Assembly (NCBI RefSeq): GCF_013425525.1
Contig: NZ_JACCKA010000069.1
Location: 5,308 to 46,651, forward strand
Direction of reading: 5' to 3'
Length of the DNA stretch: 41,344 nucleotides
Source: Luteimonas salinisoli
GTDB taxonomy: Bacteria; Pseudomonadota; Gammaproteobacteria; Xanthomonadales; Xanthomonadaceae
The first letter of the stretch is position 1. Every line of letters starts with the position of its first letter. The translations under genes and the position numbers were made by a program. Below, piece by piece: positions 31,639 through 40,207 of the stretch. The notes beneath the pieces are model-generated. The model was not told the DNA's origin. It saw nothing but the letters and a program-made list of their open reading frames with translations, and made no database searches.

Positions 31639-33828
31639 TCAGCGCGCCCAGCTGCCGGGCTGGGTCGACTCCGGAAGCACCTGCGCCGACAGCTGGCGAT
31701 CGCTGGTCAGCAGGCGCATGGCATCGGCGAGGATCGCCGCCGACTCCTGCAGCAGCGGATCCGGACGCTCCTCGGCGGCCTTCTCCCGGGCGGTGTCCAG
31801 GGCCACGTCGCGCTCGTTGGCCTGCAGGCCGTCGTCGCTGCCGTCCTCGGCCAGCGGGTCGAGCGGCAGGCCGAGCTCGCGCCGCTGCGCCTGGCGCTCG
31901 CGGCGCTTGACGTCCTCCCGTTCGCGCTCGGCGCGGCGCTCGGCCTCGTTGAGCGACACGTATTTCTTCGCCCGCTCGGCGCGGAACTGTTCCACGTCCT
32001 CCACCCACCACTGGAACTCGGGATCCTGGACGATGCGGGCCTCGTGCAGCGCGTCGAGCTGCGGCAGCAGCGGCTTGAAATCGCCGTAGCGGGTGTGCGG
32101 GACGGCGGCGATGCGGGTCCACGGCAGGGCGTTGTCGTGGGTACTCTCGCCGAACTCGCTGGCGTCGACGGTCACCGGGAAGCGGATGTCGGGGACCACG
32201 CCGCGGTTCTGGGTGCTGCTGCCGCCGGGCAGGAAGAACTGCGCCACGGTCAGCTTGACCGAGCCGAAACGCTTCTCCTCGCCGCCGGGCCATCTGTCGA
32301 GGTCGACCAGGTTCTGCACCGTGCCCTTGCCGAACGTGGTCTCGCCGATCACCAGGCCGCGGCCGTAGTCCTGGATCGCGCCGGCGACGATCTCCGAGGC
32401 CGAGGCCGAGCCGCGGTTGATCAGCACCGCGAGCGGGCCGTCCCACGCGACACCGGCGGTGCGATCGCCTTCCACGCTGACGCGGCCGCCGGACTCGCGG
32501 ACCTGTACCACCGGGCCGGTATCGATGAACAGGCCGGTCAGCTCCACCGCCTCGTTCAGCGAGCCGCCGCCGTTGTTGCGCAGGTCCAGCACCACGCCGT
32601 CGACGCCCTCGCCGGCGAATTCGTTGAGGATGCGCGCCACGTCGCGGGTGGCGGACGCATAGTCGCCGTCGCGGTTGCGGCGGCCCTGGAAGTCCTGATA
32701 AAAGGCCGGCAGCTTGATCACGCCGATGCGCTTGTCGACGCCCGCGTCGCCGCCGCCGGGCACGGTGATGATCTCGGACTTGGCGGCCTGCTCCTCCAGC
32801 CGCACCCGGGCGCGGGTGAGCACGATCCGTACCGGCTCGCTGTCGAGATTGGCCGAACCGGGCACCACGTCGAGCTGCACCTGGGTGCCCTTGGGGCCCT
32901 TGATCTTCTCCACCACGTCGTCGATCCGCCAGCCGACCACGTCCTCGATCGGGCCGTCGGCGCCCTGGCCGACGCCGACGATGCGGTCGCCGGGCTTGAA
33001 CTTGCCGCTGATCGCGGCCGGCCCGCCGGCGATCAGCTCGCGGATCACCACCACGTCGTCCTGCTTCTGCAGCTGCGCGCCGATGCCCTCCAGCGACAGC
33101 GACATGCTCTGGTTGAACAGCTGCGTGCTGCGCGGATTGAAGTAGTCGGTATGCGGATCGATCGCCGCGGTATAGGCGTTGAGAAAGCTCTGGAACGCGT
33201 CCTCGCCGTCGAGCTGGGCGACGTTGTTGCCGTGATTGACGTAGCGGCGATCGAGGGTCTTGCGGATCTCCTCGGGCTCGCGGCCGGCCAGCTTCAGGCG
33301 CAGCCAGTCGTTGCGCACCTGCTGGCGCCACAGCACGTCCAGCTCGGCCTGGTCCGCGGCCCAGGGCGCGTCCTCGCGGTCGTACTCCCAGCGGTCCTCG
33401 CCGTCGAACTCGAAGATGTCCCGCTCCAGCAGCCCGCGCACGTGCGCCACCCGCTCGGCCACCCGCTCCTTGTAGACGGCGAACATCGCGTGGGCCGGCT
33501 CGAGCTCGCCGTTGCTGATGGCGTCGCCCATCCGCGACCGGTGGCGCTCGAAGCGCGCCACGTCGGCGGCGGTCAGGTACATCTTGGTCGGGTCGAGCGC
33601 CTCGAGGTAACGGTCGAAGACGTCCGCCGACATCGCCGCGTCGAACTTCCGTGGCCGGTAGGCATAGCGGCTGTCGGACAGCAGGCCATGGACCAGCTTG
33701 GACGTTCGCGCCTGGTCGGCATTCGGGGAGGTCGGAATGCCGTCGCCGTCGGCGCGCGCCATCAGCGCCAGTGGCACCGACAGGGCCAGGGCGATCAGGA
33801 CGGTGGAAATCAGGCGGGAGGATTTCAT
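31639..33828 (-). CDS. prc: Tail-specific (C-terminal processing) periplasmic protease, S41A
   Basis: 729-residue periplasmic serine protease that degrades or trims proteins from their C-termini, including envelope and peptidoglycan enzymes. Signal peptide MKSSRLISTVLIALALSVPLALMARA is followed by an N-terminal TSP domain with DPTKMYLTAADV, a PDZ domain at about 245-345 (SLEGIGAQL, IAGGPAA, KFKPGDRIVGVG) and the S41 peptidase domain. The Ser-Asp-Lys catalytic set falls at S476 (SASASEI), D487 (IQDYG) and K501 (FGKGTVQ), with the same spacing as E. coli Prc. The C-terminal domain is charged (ERRAEREREDVKRRERQAQR). ATG 33828 is chosen for the signal peptide; the open frame to 33945 has no family similarity. 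Confidence 0.96.
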   Translation of the reverse strand: MKSSRLISTVLIALALSVPLALMARADGDGIPTSPNADQARTSKLVHGLLSDSRYAYRPRKFDAAMSADVFDRYLEALDPTKMYLTAADVARFERHRSRMGDAISNGELEPAHAMFAVYKERVAERVAHVRGLLERDIFEFDGEDRWEYDREDAPWAADQAELDVLWRQQVRNDWLRLKLAGREPEEIRKTLDRRYVNHGNNVAQLDGEDAFQSFLNAYTAAIDPHTDYFNPRSTQLFNQSMSLSLEGIGAQLQKQDDVVVIRELIAGGPAAISGKFKPGDRIVGVGQGADGPIEDVVGWRIDDVVEKIKGPKGTQVQLDVVPGSANLDSEPVRIVLTRARVRLEEQAAKSEIITVPGGGDAGVDKRIGVIKLPAFYQDFQGRRNRDGDYASATRDVARILNEFAGEGVDGVVLDLRNNGGGSLNEAVELTGLFIDTGPVVQVRESGGRVSVEGDRTAGVAWDGPLAVLINRGSASASEIVAGAIQDYGRGLVIGETTFGKGTVQNLVDLDRWPGGEEKRFGSVKLTVAQFFLPGGSSTQNRGVVPDIRFPVTVDASEFGESTHDNALPWTRIAAVPHTRYGDFKPLLPQLDALHEARIVQDPEFQWWVEDVEQFRAERAKKYVSLNEAERRAEREREDVKRRERQAQRRELGLPLDPLAEDGSDDGLQANERDVALDTAREKAAEERPDPLLQESAAILADAMRLLTSDRQLSAQVLPESTQPGSWAR

Positions 33829-33982
33829 GCGCGGCTGGACCCTCGGGGACCGACCCGGCGGGGCCGGCCTGCAGTGTGTGGACACGGTATGGACGGCAAA
33901 CAGTGCCGAAAGTTGCAATCCGGCACGGGCGACCGCGATTTCCACTCTAACCGGCCGCCGTGGCCCGGACGTGAACGGCGCT

Positions 33983-34000
33983 TGGCCGGCGAAACGGCCA
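33983..34000 (-). terminator. Small hairpin after lipA (terminator candidate)
   Basis: Arms TGGCCG and CGGCCA flank a 6-nt loop about 22 nt after the lipA stop. It is followed by GC-rich sequence without a U-tract. Confidence 0.25.
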
Positions 34001-34021
34001 GGGCCCGCCCCCGCCCCCGGC

Positions 34022-35041
34022 TCAGGCGGCGACCCCGGCCTCCATCGCCTGGCGGTCGGCGTGGTAGGAGGACCGCACCAGCGGCCCGGAGGCGACGTGG
34101 TCGAACCCCAACTCCAGGCCGAACGTCTCCAGCGCCTTGAACTCCTCCGGAGTCCAGTAGCGCAGCACCGGGTGATGGTGCGGGCTGGGCTGCAGGTACT
34201 GGCCGATGGTGATCATGTCGACCGCGTGCGCGCGCAGGTCGCGCAGGGTGCCCTGCACCTGGTCCATGGTCTCGCCGAGGCCGAGCATGATCCCGGACTT
34301 GGTGGGCAGCCGTGGATGCTGCCCCTTGAACTTCTGCAGCAGGGTCAGCGACCACTGGTAGTCGGCGCCGGGGCGCACGTTGCGGTACAGCTCCGGCACC
34401 GTCTCGACGTTATGGTTGAACACGTCCGGCGGGTCGGCTGCGAGGATCTCCAGGGCCCGGTCCATGCGCCCTTTGCCGCGGAAGTCGGGCGTGAGGATCT
34501 CGATCTTAGTGCCCGGCGCGTGCGCGCGGATCGCGGCGATGCAGTCGACGAAATGCTGCGCTCCGCCGTCGCGCAGGTCGTCGCGGTCGACGCTGGTCAC
34601 CACCACGTACTTCAGCCCCATATCGGCCACCGTCTCCGCCAGTCGCCGCGGCTCGTCGGGGTCCGGAGGCTTCGGGCGCCCGTGGGCCACGTCGCAGAAA
34701 CTGCAGCGGCGGGTGCAGACGTCGCCGAGGATCATGAACGTGGCGGTGCCGTGGCCGAAGCACTCGTGGATGTTCGGACAGCTGGCGTCCTCGCACACCG
34801 TCACCAGGCGGTTGGCGCGCAACTTGGACTTCAGGGCCGCGACTGCGCCGTTGGAGGGGATCCGCACGCGGATCCATGACGGCTTGCGCAGGACGGGGGC
34901 GTCGGCGAACTGCACCGGCGAACGCGCGATCTTGTCGCCGGCGACCTGGCGGACGCCGGGCTGCAGCGGCTCGCGCGCCGGCGCCGCGGCCGCGGGCTGC
35001 ACCACCTGCAGCGGGATGGATCTGTCGGCAGGGGACATCAT
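34022..35041 (-). CDS. lipA: Lipoyl synthase (radical SAM)
   Basis: 339-residue cytoplasmic radical-SAM enzyme that inserts two sulfurs into octanoyl-E2/H proteins to make lipoyl groups. The auxiliary cluster cysteines are C83, C88 and C94 ([14 protein letters not shown]4CX5C). The radical-SAM cysteines are C109, C113 and C116 ([10 protein letters not shown]3CX2C). The C-terminal [11 protein letters not shown] contains the conserved RSSY whose serine ligates the auxiliary cluster. ATG 35041 is followed directly by a second ATG at 35038; either could be used. The gene lies after lipB but is separated from it by 193 bp containing a REP pair and a promoter (35070-35098), so it can be expressed independently of lipB. 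It supplies lipoate for 2-oxoacid dehydrogenases. Confidence 0.97.
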   Translation of the reverse strand: MMSPADRSIPLQVVQPAAAAPAREPLQPGVRQVAGDKIARSPVQFADAPVLRKPSWIRVRIPSNGAVAALKSKLRANRLVTVCEDASCPNIHECFGHGTATFMILGDVCTRRCSFCDVAHGRPKPPDPDEPRRLAETVADMGLKYVVVTSVDRDDLRDGGAQHFVDCIAAIRAHAPGTKIEILTPDFRGKGRMDRALEILAADPPDVFNHNVETVPELYRNVRPGADYQWSLTLLQKFKGQHPRLPTKSGIMLGLGETMDQVQGTLRDLRAHAVDMITIGQYLQPSPHHHPVLRYWTPEEFKALETFGLELGFDHVASGPLVRSSYHADRQAMEAGVAA

Positions 35042-35069
35042 GGCCGCTCGCTATCCCGGGTGAGGCGCC

Positions 35070-35098
35070 ATTGTAGAACGGTGCACCGACGCTGTCCC
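35070..35098 (-). promoter_or_regulatory. Candidate sigma-70 promoter of lipA
   Basis: On the minus strand, -35 GGGACA (35098 to 35093), a 17-nt spacer and -10 TACAAT (35075 to 35070) precede the lipA ATG by about 29 nt. Five of six -10 bases and four of six -35 bases match consensus. It sits between the REP pair and lipA. Confidence 0.5.
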
Positions 35099-35128
35099 GC
35101 GAACGGCCGCCGCACCGCCCCCACGCCC

Positions 35129-35211
35129 GTAGAGCGGAGCTTGCTCCGCTGCCCCCGCCCCGGAGCCCATGCCGCGCCGGATCCTGCGCAGCAGAGCAAG
35201 CTCGGCTCTAC
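35129..35211. repeat. Inverted pair of GTAG-type REP palindromes between lipB and lipA
   Basis: 35129-35150 has GTAG and perfect arms AGCGGAGC and GCTCCGCT. On the minus strand, 35211-35190 has GTAG and arms AGCCGAGC and GCTCTGCT with one mismatch. The linker holds CCGGAGCC. The pair interrupts the otherwise tight lipB-lipA gene order, 24 bp after the lipB stop. Confidence 0.85.
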
Positions 35212-35234
35212 GCGGGGGATCGGCGGCGCGGTCG

Positions 35235-35897
35235 TCAAGCCGCCGCGGAGAGGTCCGGCGGGGCAGCGGCCTGCAGCTCCAGTCCGAACTGCCGTGCCAG
35301 CCGCTGCAGCAGCACCGGCTTGACCGCGTCCGGGCCGGACGGGCCGCCCAGGTCGGCCACCGCGGTCACCTGCAGGCCCCGGTAGCCGCAGGGGTTGATG
35401 CGCCGGAACGGCTCCAGGTCCATCGCCACGTTGAACGCCAGGCCATGGAAAGTGCAGCCGCGGCGCACGCGGATGCCCAGGGCGGCCACCTTCGCCCCGG
35501 CGACGTAGACGCCGGGCGCGCCGTCGCGGCGCCCGCCGGCGATGTTCCATTCGGCCAGGGTCTCGATCACCGCCTGCTCGATACGATCGACGTATTCGCG
35601 CACGCCGATCCGCAGCCGGCGCAGGTCGAGCAGCGGATAGGCGACGATCTGTCCGGGACCGTGGTAGGTCACCTGGCCGCCACGATCGACGTGCAGGACC
35701 GGGATCGCGCCCGGCATCAACACGTGCTCGGGCCTGCCGGCCTGGCCCAGGGTGAACACGGGCTCGTGCTCGACCAGCCACAACTCGTCGACGGTGTCCG
35801 CGTCGCGGGCATCGGTAAAGCGCTGCATCGCCCGCCACACCGGTTCGTAGGGCCGGCGGCCCAGATCGCGGACGATGGCCCGTGCGGCGGCGGTCAC
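35235..35897 (-). CDS. lipB: Octanoyl-ACP:protein N-octanoyltransferase
   Basis: 220-residue cytoplasmic enzyme transferring octanoate from octanoyl-ACP to a lysine of lipoyl domains. The catalytic Lys/Cys pair is K136 ([13 protein letters not shown]) and C170 (INPCGYRGL). Other diagnostic segments are [38 protein letters not shown] and [17 protein letters not shown]. The start is GTG 35897, which gives [21 protein letters not shown], aligned with the usual N-terminus. It follows ybeD by 31 bp and provides the substrate for LipA downstream. Non-ATG start noted; no clear alternative nearby. Confidence 0.95.
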   Translation of the reverse strand: MTAAARAIVRDLGRRPYEPVWRAMQRFTDARDADTVDELWLVEHEPVFTLGQAGRPEHVLMPGAIPVLHVDRGGQVTYHGPGQIVAYPLLDLRRLRIGVREYVDRIEQAVIETLAEWNIAGGRRDGAPGVYVAGAKVAALGIRVRRGCTFHGLAFNVAMDLEPFRRINPCGYRGLQVTAVADLGGPSGPDAVKPVLLQRLARQFGLELQAAAPPDLSAAA

Positions 35898-35928
35898 CGG
35901 CGGCGCCCCGGGCCCGGCCGTCCGGGCT

Positions 35929-36207
35929 TCACAGCGTCCACTTCACCTCGGGGTGCTCGCGCAGCGCGGCGTGCGCGGTCTCGTACTCCTCGCGCGAGCC
36001 GGCGCGGAAACTCAGCCGCACCGACACGAACCGGCCGCCGCTGGATTCGCGGGTGGCGACGGTCTCGTGCAGCACGGTGATGCCGGCGGCGGCCAGCAGG
36101 TTCGGGATCTCGGTCTCGAGCCCGGCACCGGCCGGCCCCATCGCGGTGATCTCGAAATCGCCGGGAAACTGGAAGCCGTGTTCGGGGTTGTCGGAGCTGA
36201 TGGTCAT
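35929..36207 (-). CDS. ybeD: YbeD family protein (DUF493)
   Basis: 92-residue soluble protein with a ferredoxin-like (ACT-like) fold, family DUF493. The segment [20 protein letters not shown] and the ending [13 protein letters not shown] (E. coli ends similarly with a short helix before a final strand) identify it. It sits between dacC and lipB as in many gammaproteobacteria; its biochemical role is unknown. No Shine-Dalgarno precedes ATG 36207. A promoter-like -35/-10 ends 6 nt before the start, so it is a strong leaderless candidate and would start a ybeD-lipB transcript. Confidence 0.93.
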   Translation of the reverse strand: MTISSDNPEHGFQFPGDFEITAMGPAGAGLETEIPNLLAAAGITVLHETVATRESSGGRFVSVRLSFRAGSREEYETAHAALREHPEVKWTL

Positions 36208-36213
36208 GGACCG

Positions 36214-36242
36214 ATTATGGGCGCGCCGCGGCCCTTTCCCAA
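36214..36242 (-). promoter_or_regulatory. Candidate leaderless promoter of ybeD
   Basis: On the minus strand, TTGGGA (36242 to 36237) and CATAAT (36219 to 36214) are separated by 17 nt. The -10 ends 6 nt before the ybeD ATG, placing transcription start at or next to the A of ATG. Confidence 0.5.
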
Positions 36243-36288
36243 CCCGGACCGCGGCGCCTGCGCCGCCCGGCCGATCCGCGGAAGCGTC

Positions 36289-37506
36289 TCAGTCCGAGTT
36301 CCACCACATCAGGAACTCGTGCCAGAGCCGCTTGAAGAAGCCGGCCTGCTCCACCGCGTCGAGCGCCACCAGCGGGCGTTCGGCGACCACCTCGCCGTCG
36401 AGGGTCACGCGCACGGTGCCGATCTGCTGGCCCTGCTCGATCGGCGCCACCAGCGTGCGCGGCACGTCCATGGTCGGCCTGAGCTGCTGGTACTTGCCGC
36501 GCGGCATGCTGACCAGCAGCGGCTCGGACAGGCCCAGCCGCAGCTCGTTGGTCTGGCCCTTCCACAGCTTCTGGCTGGTGATCTCCTGGCCGGAGTCGTA
36601 GAGCTTGTGGGTCTCGAAGAAGCGGAAGCCCCAGTTCAGCAGCGCCAGCGAATCGGTGGCGCGCTGCGCCTCGCCGGTCGAGCCCATCACCACCGCGATC
36701 AGGCGCTGGTCGCCACGCTTGGCCGAGGACAGCAGGCAGTACCCGGCCTTGGAATGGTGGCCGGTCTTGATGCCGTCGACGCTGTCGTCGCGCCACAGCA
36801 GCAGGTTGCGGTTGCGCTGGGTGATCGGCCCGACGGTGAACTGCTTGATCTTGTTGTGGGCGTATTCCTCGGGATAGTCGCGGATCATCGCCCGGCCGAG
36901 CTGCGCCAGGTCGCGCGCGGTGGAATAGTGGTTCTCCTCCGACAGTCCGTGCGAATTGACGAAGTTGCTGTTGTTCAGGCCGATGCGCTTGGCATAGGCG
37001 TTCATCAGCGCGGCGAAGGACTCCTCGCTGCCGGCCACGTGCTCGGCCAGGGCGATCGCGGCGTCGTTGCCGGACTGCACCGCCATGCCCTTCTCCATGT
37101 CCAGCAGGGTGGCGGTCTCGTTGACCGGGAAGCCGCTGTAGCTGCCGTCGGTCATCGCTCCGCCCTTGCGCCAGGCGTTCTCGCTCATCATCACCTGGTC
37201 GTCCGCCGACACCTTGCCGGCGGCGATTTCCGCAGCGACCACGTAGCTGGTCATCACCTTGGTGATGCTGGCCGGCTCGACCCGCGCCTCGACGTTCTCG
37301 CCGGCGAGGACCTGCCCGGTCTCGTAGTCCATCAGCAGCCAGGCGGTGCCGACGACGGGCGGTGGCGGCGGGGTCGGCAGGTCGTCGCTGAGCGCCGCCG
37401 GGGGCGCCTGCGCCGGGGCCGGCGCCTGGGCGAGGGCCAGCCCGAGCATGGAAACGGCCAGGGCCAGGACGGCGGCGAGGGTCGGACGGACGGCGGAACG
37501 TTTCAT
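36289..37506 (-). CDS. dacC: D-alanyl-D-alanine carboxypeptidase (PBP5/6 family)
   Basis: 405-residue periplasmic penicillin-binding protein that removes the terminal D-Ala from peptidoglycan pentapeptides. A signal peptide ends near ALAQA (27), followed by a Pro/Ala-rich linker. Catalytic motifs are S80-I-T-K83 (SITK), S145-G-N (SGN) and K247-T-G (KTG). The C-terminal domain and amphipathic anchor (AGFFKRLWHEFLMWW) fit attachment to the outer face of the inner membrane. ATG 37506 is the start; GGAG is about 11 nt upstream. The gene order matches dacC of Pseudomonas and dacA of E. coli. Confidence 0.96.
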   Translation of the reverse strand: MKRSAVRPTLAAVLALAVSMLGLALAQAPAPAQAPPAALSDDLPTPPPPPVVGTAWLLMDYETGQVLAGENVEARVEPASITKVMTSYVVAAEIAAGKVSADDQVMMSENAWRKGGAMTDGSYSGFPVNETATLLDMEKGMAVQSGNDAAIALAEHVAGSEESFAALMNAYAKRIGLNNSNFVNSHGLSEENHYSTARDLAQLGRAMIRDYPEEYAHNKIKQFTVGPITQRNRNLLLWRDDSVDGIKTGHHSKAGYCLLSSAKRGDQRLIAVVMGSTGEAQRATDSLALLNWGFRFFETHKLYDSGQEITSQKLWKGQTNELRLGLSEPLLVSMPRGKYQQLRPTMDVPRTLVAPIEQGQQIGTVRVTLDGEVVAERPLVALDAVEQAGFFKRLWHEFLMWWNSD

Positions 37507-37574
37507 CGACAGCGGAACTCCATTGGCCCGGGCACTCCCTGGCCGCGGCATGTGGTGGGAAATGGGCGGAAAGT

Positions 37575-38846
37575 CTACTCGCGGACCACGTGGGGCTGGC
37601 CGAAGCCCAGCCCGGCGAAGCGCGCGCTCAGCTCGGCCACGCGCCCGGCATCGACCGGGCCGACGCGCACCCGCCATACCGGCTTGCCGCCGGCGTCGCC
37701 GTCGACCAGCTGCGCCCCCGCGATGCCGGCGCCGCGCAGCATCGACAACGCGCGCTCGGCGTTGGAACGGGCCCCGAAAGCGGCTACCTGCAGGGTCACG
37801 CCGTCCCCGGCGCGTGCGGCGGGCTGGACTTCCGCGGTCGCCGTGGCGGCGGCCCGTGCGGGGCTCACCACGGGCGCGGCAGCAGCCGCCGCGGGCGACG
37901 CGGGGATGCCGGGCCGGCCGGTCGCCACGCGCACGCGCCGCTCGGCCATCCATGCATCGAACTCGTCGGCCGTCATCACCCGGCCGTCGCGCAGCATGTC
38001 GAAGCGCCATTCGCCGGCCGGCGCCGGCTGCACCCCGGCTGCCGGGGCCGGGGCTGCGGGGCGCTCGCCGGCGCTGGCGGCAGCGATCGGCAGCGCCTCC
38101 ACCAGGCGGTCGATCGCGGTGGGCGCCGCCACGGGGGTTGGCGCCTCCGCTGCCGGCGCGCCGGCCACCGCGCCGTGGTCGTGGCGCGCGTTCTCGCCGG
38201 GGCTGAGCGCGCGCACCTCCACCTGGGCGGTGCCGGCACGGTGCATGTCGAGCTTGACGGCGGCGGCCCAGCTCAGGTCCACCACCCGGCCCTCGTGGAA
38301 CGGCCCGCGGTCGTTGACCCGCACCACCACCGAGCGGCCGTTCTCCAGGTTGGTCACCCGGGCGAAGCTCGGCAGCGGCAGCGACTTGTGCGCGGCGGTG
38401 AAGGCGTACATGTCGTAGACCTCGAGATTCGAGGTGCGGCGGCCGTGGAACTTGTTGCCGTAGTACGAGGCGCGACCGCGCTCGACGAAGCCGTCCGGGC
38501 GGTCGAGCACGCGGTAGCTGCGCCCCAGCACCCGATAGGGCGAGCGGTTGCCGTACGGCGAGCGCGGCTCGTCGACGACCTCCGGCTCCGGGATCGCATC
38601 GACATCGGGGAGGTAGTCGGGCGCGCTGTCGTTGATGTGCGGGGCGTACAGGCCGCCGGCGGTGTAGTCGCCGCGCTTGGAAAGATCCTCCTGCGCCGGC
38701 GGATACGGCGAGCGTCGCGGCTGGCGCGCGCCGGAGGCGGGCGCGGACGGCCGGTGGCCGGCATCGCCGGGCGGCGGGGTCTTCGTCGGGGCGCCGCTGC
38801 AGGCGGCGAGCAGGACCGCGACCGCGAGCGCCGCCGCGGTCCTCAC
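37575..38846 (-). CDS. rlpA: RlpA family lipoprotein, septal-ring lytic transglycosylase with SPOR domain
   Basis: 423-residue outer-membrane lipoprotein that cleaves peptide-stripped (denuded) glycan strands. It starts at GTG 38846, overlapping the mltB stop as GTGA, and reads as a lipoprotein signal with lipobox LAAC (C16). A double-psi beta-barrel domain at about 127-205 has GRASYYGNKFHGRRTSN, E in LEVYD, TAAHKSLPLPSFARVTNLEN and VNDRGPFHEGRVVDLS, matching catalytic regions of Pseudomonas RlpA. A long Ala/Pro linker leads to a C-terminal SPOR domain (VTLQVAAFGARSNAERALSML) that binds denuded glycan at the division site. The mid-protein region near 285-305 (RDGRVMTADEFDAWM) is not part of either domain. 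Codon bias matches its neighbours. Confidence 0.92.
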   Translation of the reverse strand: MRTAAALAVAVLLAACSGAPTKTPPPGDAGHRPSAPASGARQPRRSPYPPAQEDLSKRGDYTAGGLYAPHINDSAPDYLPDVDAIPEPEVVDEPRSPYGNRSPYRVLGRSYRVLDRPDGFVERGRASYYGNKFHGRRTSNLEVYDMYAFTAAHKSLPLPSFARVTNLENGRSVVVRVNDRGPFHEGRVVDLSWAAAVKLDMHRAGTAQVEVRALSPGENARHDHGAVAGAPAAEAPTPVAAPTAIDRLVEALPIAAASAGERPAAPAPAAGVQPAPAGEWRFDMLRDGRVMTADEFDAWMAERRVRVATGRPGIPASPAAAAAAPVVSPARAAATATAEVQPAARAGDGVTLQVAAFGARSNAERALSMLRGAGIAGAQLVDGDAGGKPVWRVRVGPVDAGRVAELSARFAGLGFGQPHVVRE

Positions 38847-40036
38847 GGCCCTGCCCCTGCCCCTGCGCGGATCGACTGCGCCAGCTGGTGCACCGCCAAC
38901 GCGTACATCGGCGAGCGGTTGTAGCGGGTGATGACGTAGAAGTTCCGGTAGCCGAGCCAGTACTCCGGGCCGGCATCGCCCTCGAGCGAGATCAACGTGG
39001 CCCCGGCGGCTATGGGCTCGCCCGGCTGCGGGCGATAGCCGCGCGCGGCGAGGTCGGCGAGCGGATACACCGGGTCGTACCCCTCCGGGGCGAAGTCCTC
39101 CGCCCCGGGATCGCGCACCGCGCGCGCCACCACCGGCCCGCCGCGTTCCCAGCCGTGCACCACGAAGTAGTTGGCGACCGAGGCGAACACGTCCGGCAGA
39201 TGGGTGAGCAGGTCGCGGCGGCCGTCGCCGTCGCCGTCGGCGGCCCATAGCCGGTAGCTGGAGGGCATGAACTGGCCCAGGCCCATGGCGCCGGCATAGC
39301 TGCCCTTGAGCGCAGGGATGTCCAGTTGCGGTTCCTCGGCGGCCAGCGCGAACAGCTGCGCCAGCTCGCCGGCGAAGAACGGCGCGCGCCTGGGGAAGTC
39401 GAAGGCCAGGGTGTACAACGCATCGAGCACGCGATAGTTGCCGGTGACGCGGCCGTAGCTGGTCTCCACGCCGATGATCGCGACGATGTACTCGGCCGGC
39501 ACGCCGGTCTCGGCGGCGACCCGCTCGAGCGCCTCGCGGTGCTGCGCGTAGAAGGCGCGGCCGCCGGAGATGCGCGCGTCGTTGATGAAGATCGGCCGGT
39601 ACTCGGCCCAGGTGCGGGTCTTCTCGGCCGGGCGCGACATCGCGTCGAGGATGCTCTGTCGCACCTGCGCGCCAGCGAGGGTGGAGCGCACCGCTGCGGC
39701 GTCGACGCCGTAGGTGCGCACCGTGTAGTCGATGAAGTTCTCGATCCGCTGCTGCCGCGGGATCGCCGGGTCGGTGACGGCCTCGGGCGCCACCGGGCGT
39801 TCCTGCGGTTGCGGCACCGGCGGCAGCAGGACCGGCCCGCCCGCCGGCTGCGGCTGCACGTCCGCCCGCTCCGAACCGGCCAGCTCCGCGCCGGGTTGCT
39901 GCGCATCGGCCTGCTCGGCCGCGGGCCGATCCAGCGCATCGGCTTCGCCAGCAGACGGATTGGCCTGGGTCGCGCAGGCGGCGAGCACGAAGGGAAGCAG
40001 GCACGTGGCCAGCGGAAGCGCGGCGCGTCGGTTCAT
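38843..40036 (-). CDS. mltB: Membrane-bound lytic murein transglycosylase B
   Basis: 397-residue lipoprotein (signal MNRRAALPLATCLLPFVLAAC, lipidated C21) that cleaves the glycan backbone to give 1,6-anhydro ends. A disordered Pro/Gln/Ala stretch (22-90) precedes the catalytic domain. The catalytic E191 lies in GVETSYGRVTGNYRVLDAL; AMGLGQFMPSSYRLWAADGDGDGRRDL includes the EF-hand-like calcium loop typical of MltB. The ending ITRYNRSPMYALAVHQLAQ is also family-typical. ATG 40036 is chosen because it begins the signal. A -10-like TAACCT ends 8 nt upstream without Shine-Dalgarno. The position between rodA and rlpA matches sltB1 of Pseudomonas. Confidence 0.95.
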   Translation of the reverse strand: MNRRAALPLATCLLPFVLAACATQANPSAGEADALDRPAAEQADAQQPGAELAGSERADVQPQPAGGPVLLPPVPQPQERPVAPEAVTDPAIPRQQRIENFIDYTVRTYGVDAAAVRSTLAGAQVRQSILDAMSRPAEKTRTWAEYRPIFINDARISGGRAFYAQHREALERVAAETGVPAEYIVAIIGVETSYGRVTGNYRVLDALYTLAFDFPRRAPFFAGELAQLFALAAEEPQLDIPALKGSYAGAMGLGQFMPSSYRLWAADGDGDGRRDLLTHLPDVFASVANYFVVHGWERGGPVVARAVRDPGAEDFAPEGYDPVYPLADLAARGYRPQPGEPIAAGATLISLEGDAGPEYWLGYRNFYVITRYNRSPMYALAVHQLAQSIRAGAGAGP

Positions 40037-40044
40037 CGGCCGCG

Positions 40045-40050
40045 AGGTTA
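40045..40050 (-). promoter_or_regulatory. Candidate -10 of leaderless mltB
   Basis: TAACCT on the minus strand, within TGCTAACCT (a partial extended -10), ends 8 nt before the mltB ATG. No ribosome site lies between. The 171-bp gap from rodA allows a separate promoter. The -35 is unclear. Confidence 0.35.
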
Positions 40051-40207
40051 GCATGGCGAAATCGGCCTGCGTCCGGCGCCGCCGCCCGCGTTCAGCCGAC
40101 GCTTGCCCTGTCGGGGCAGCCGACGGAGGCGACCGCCGCGGACGCGGCGCAGGTTCGCGCCGTCGCGAAACCCGGCAACGGGCGATGGCGGAGGACCTGC
40201 GCGGCGC

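Noticed and set aside
33829..33945. Extended start of the tail-specific protease
   Set aside because: The extension would bury the signal peptide; ATG 33828 gives a normal signal.
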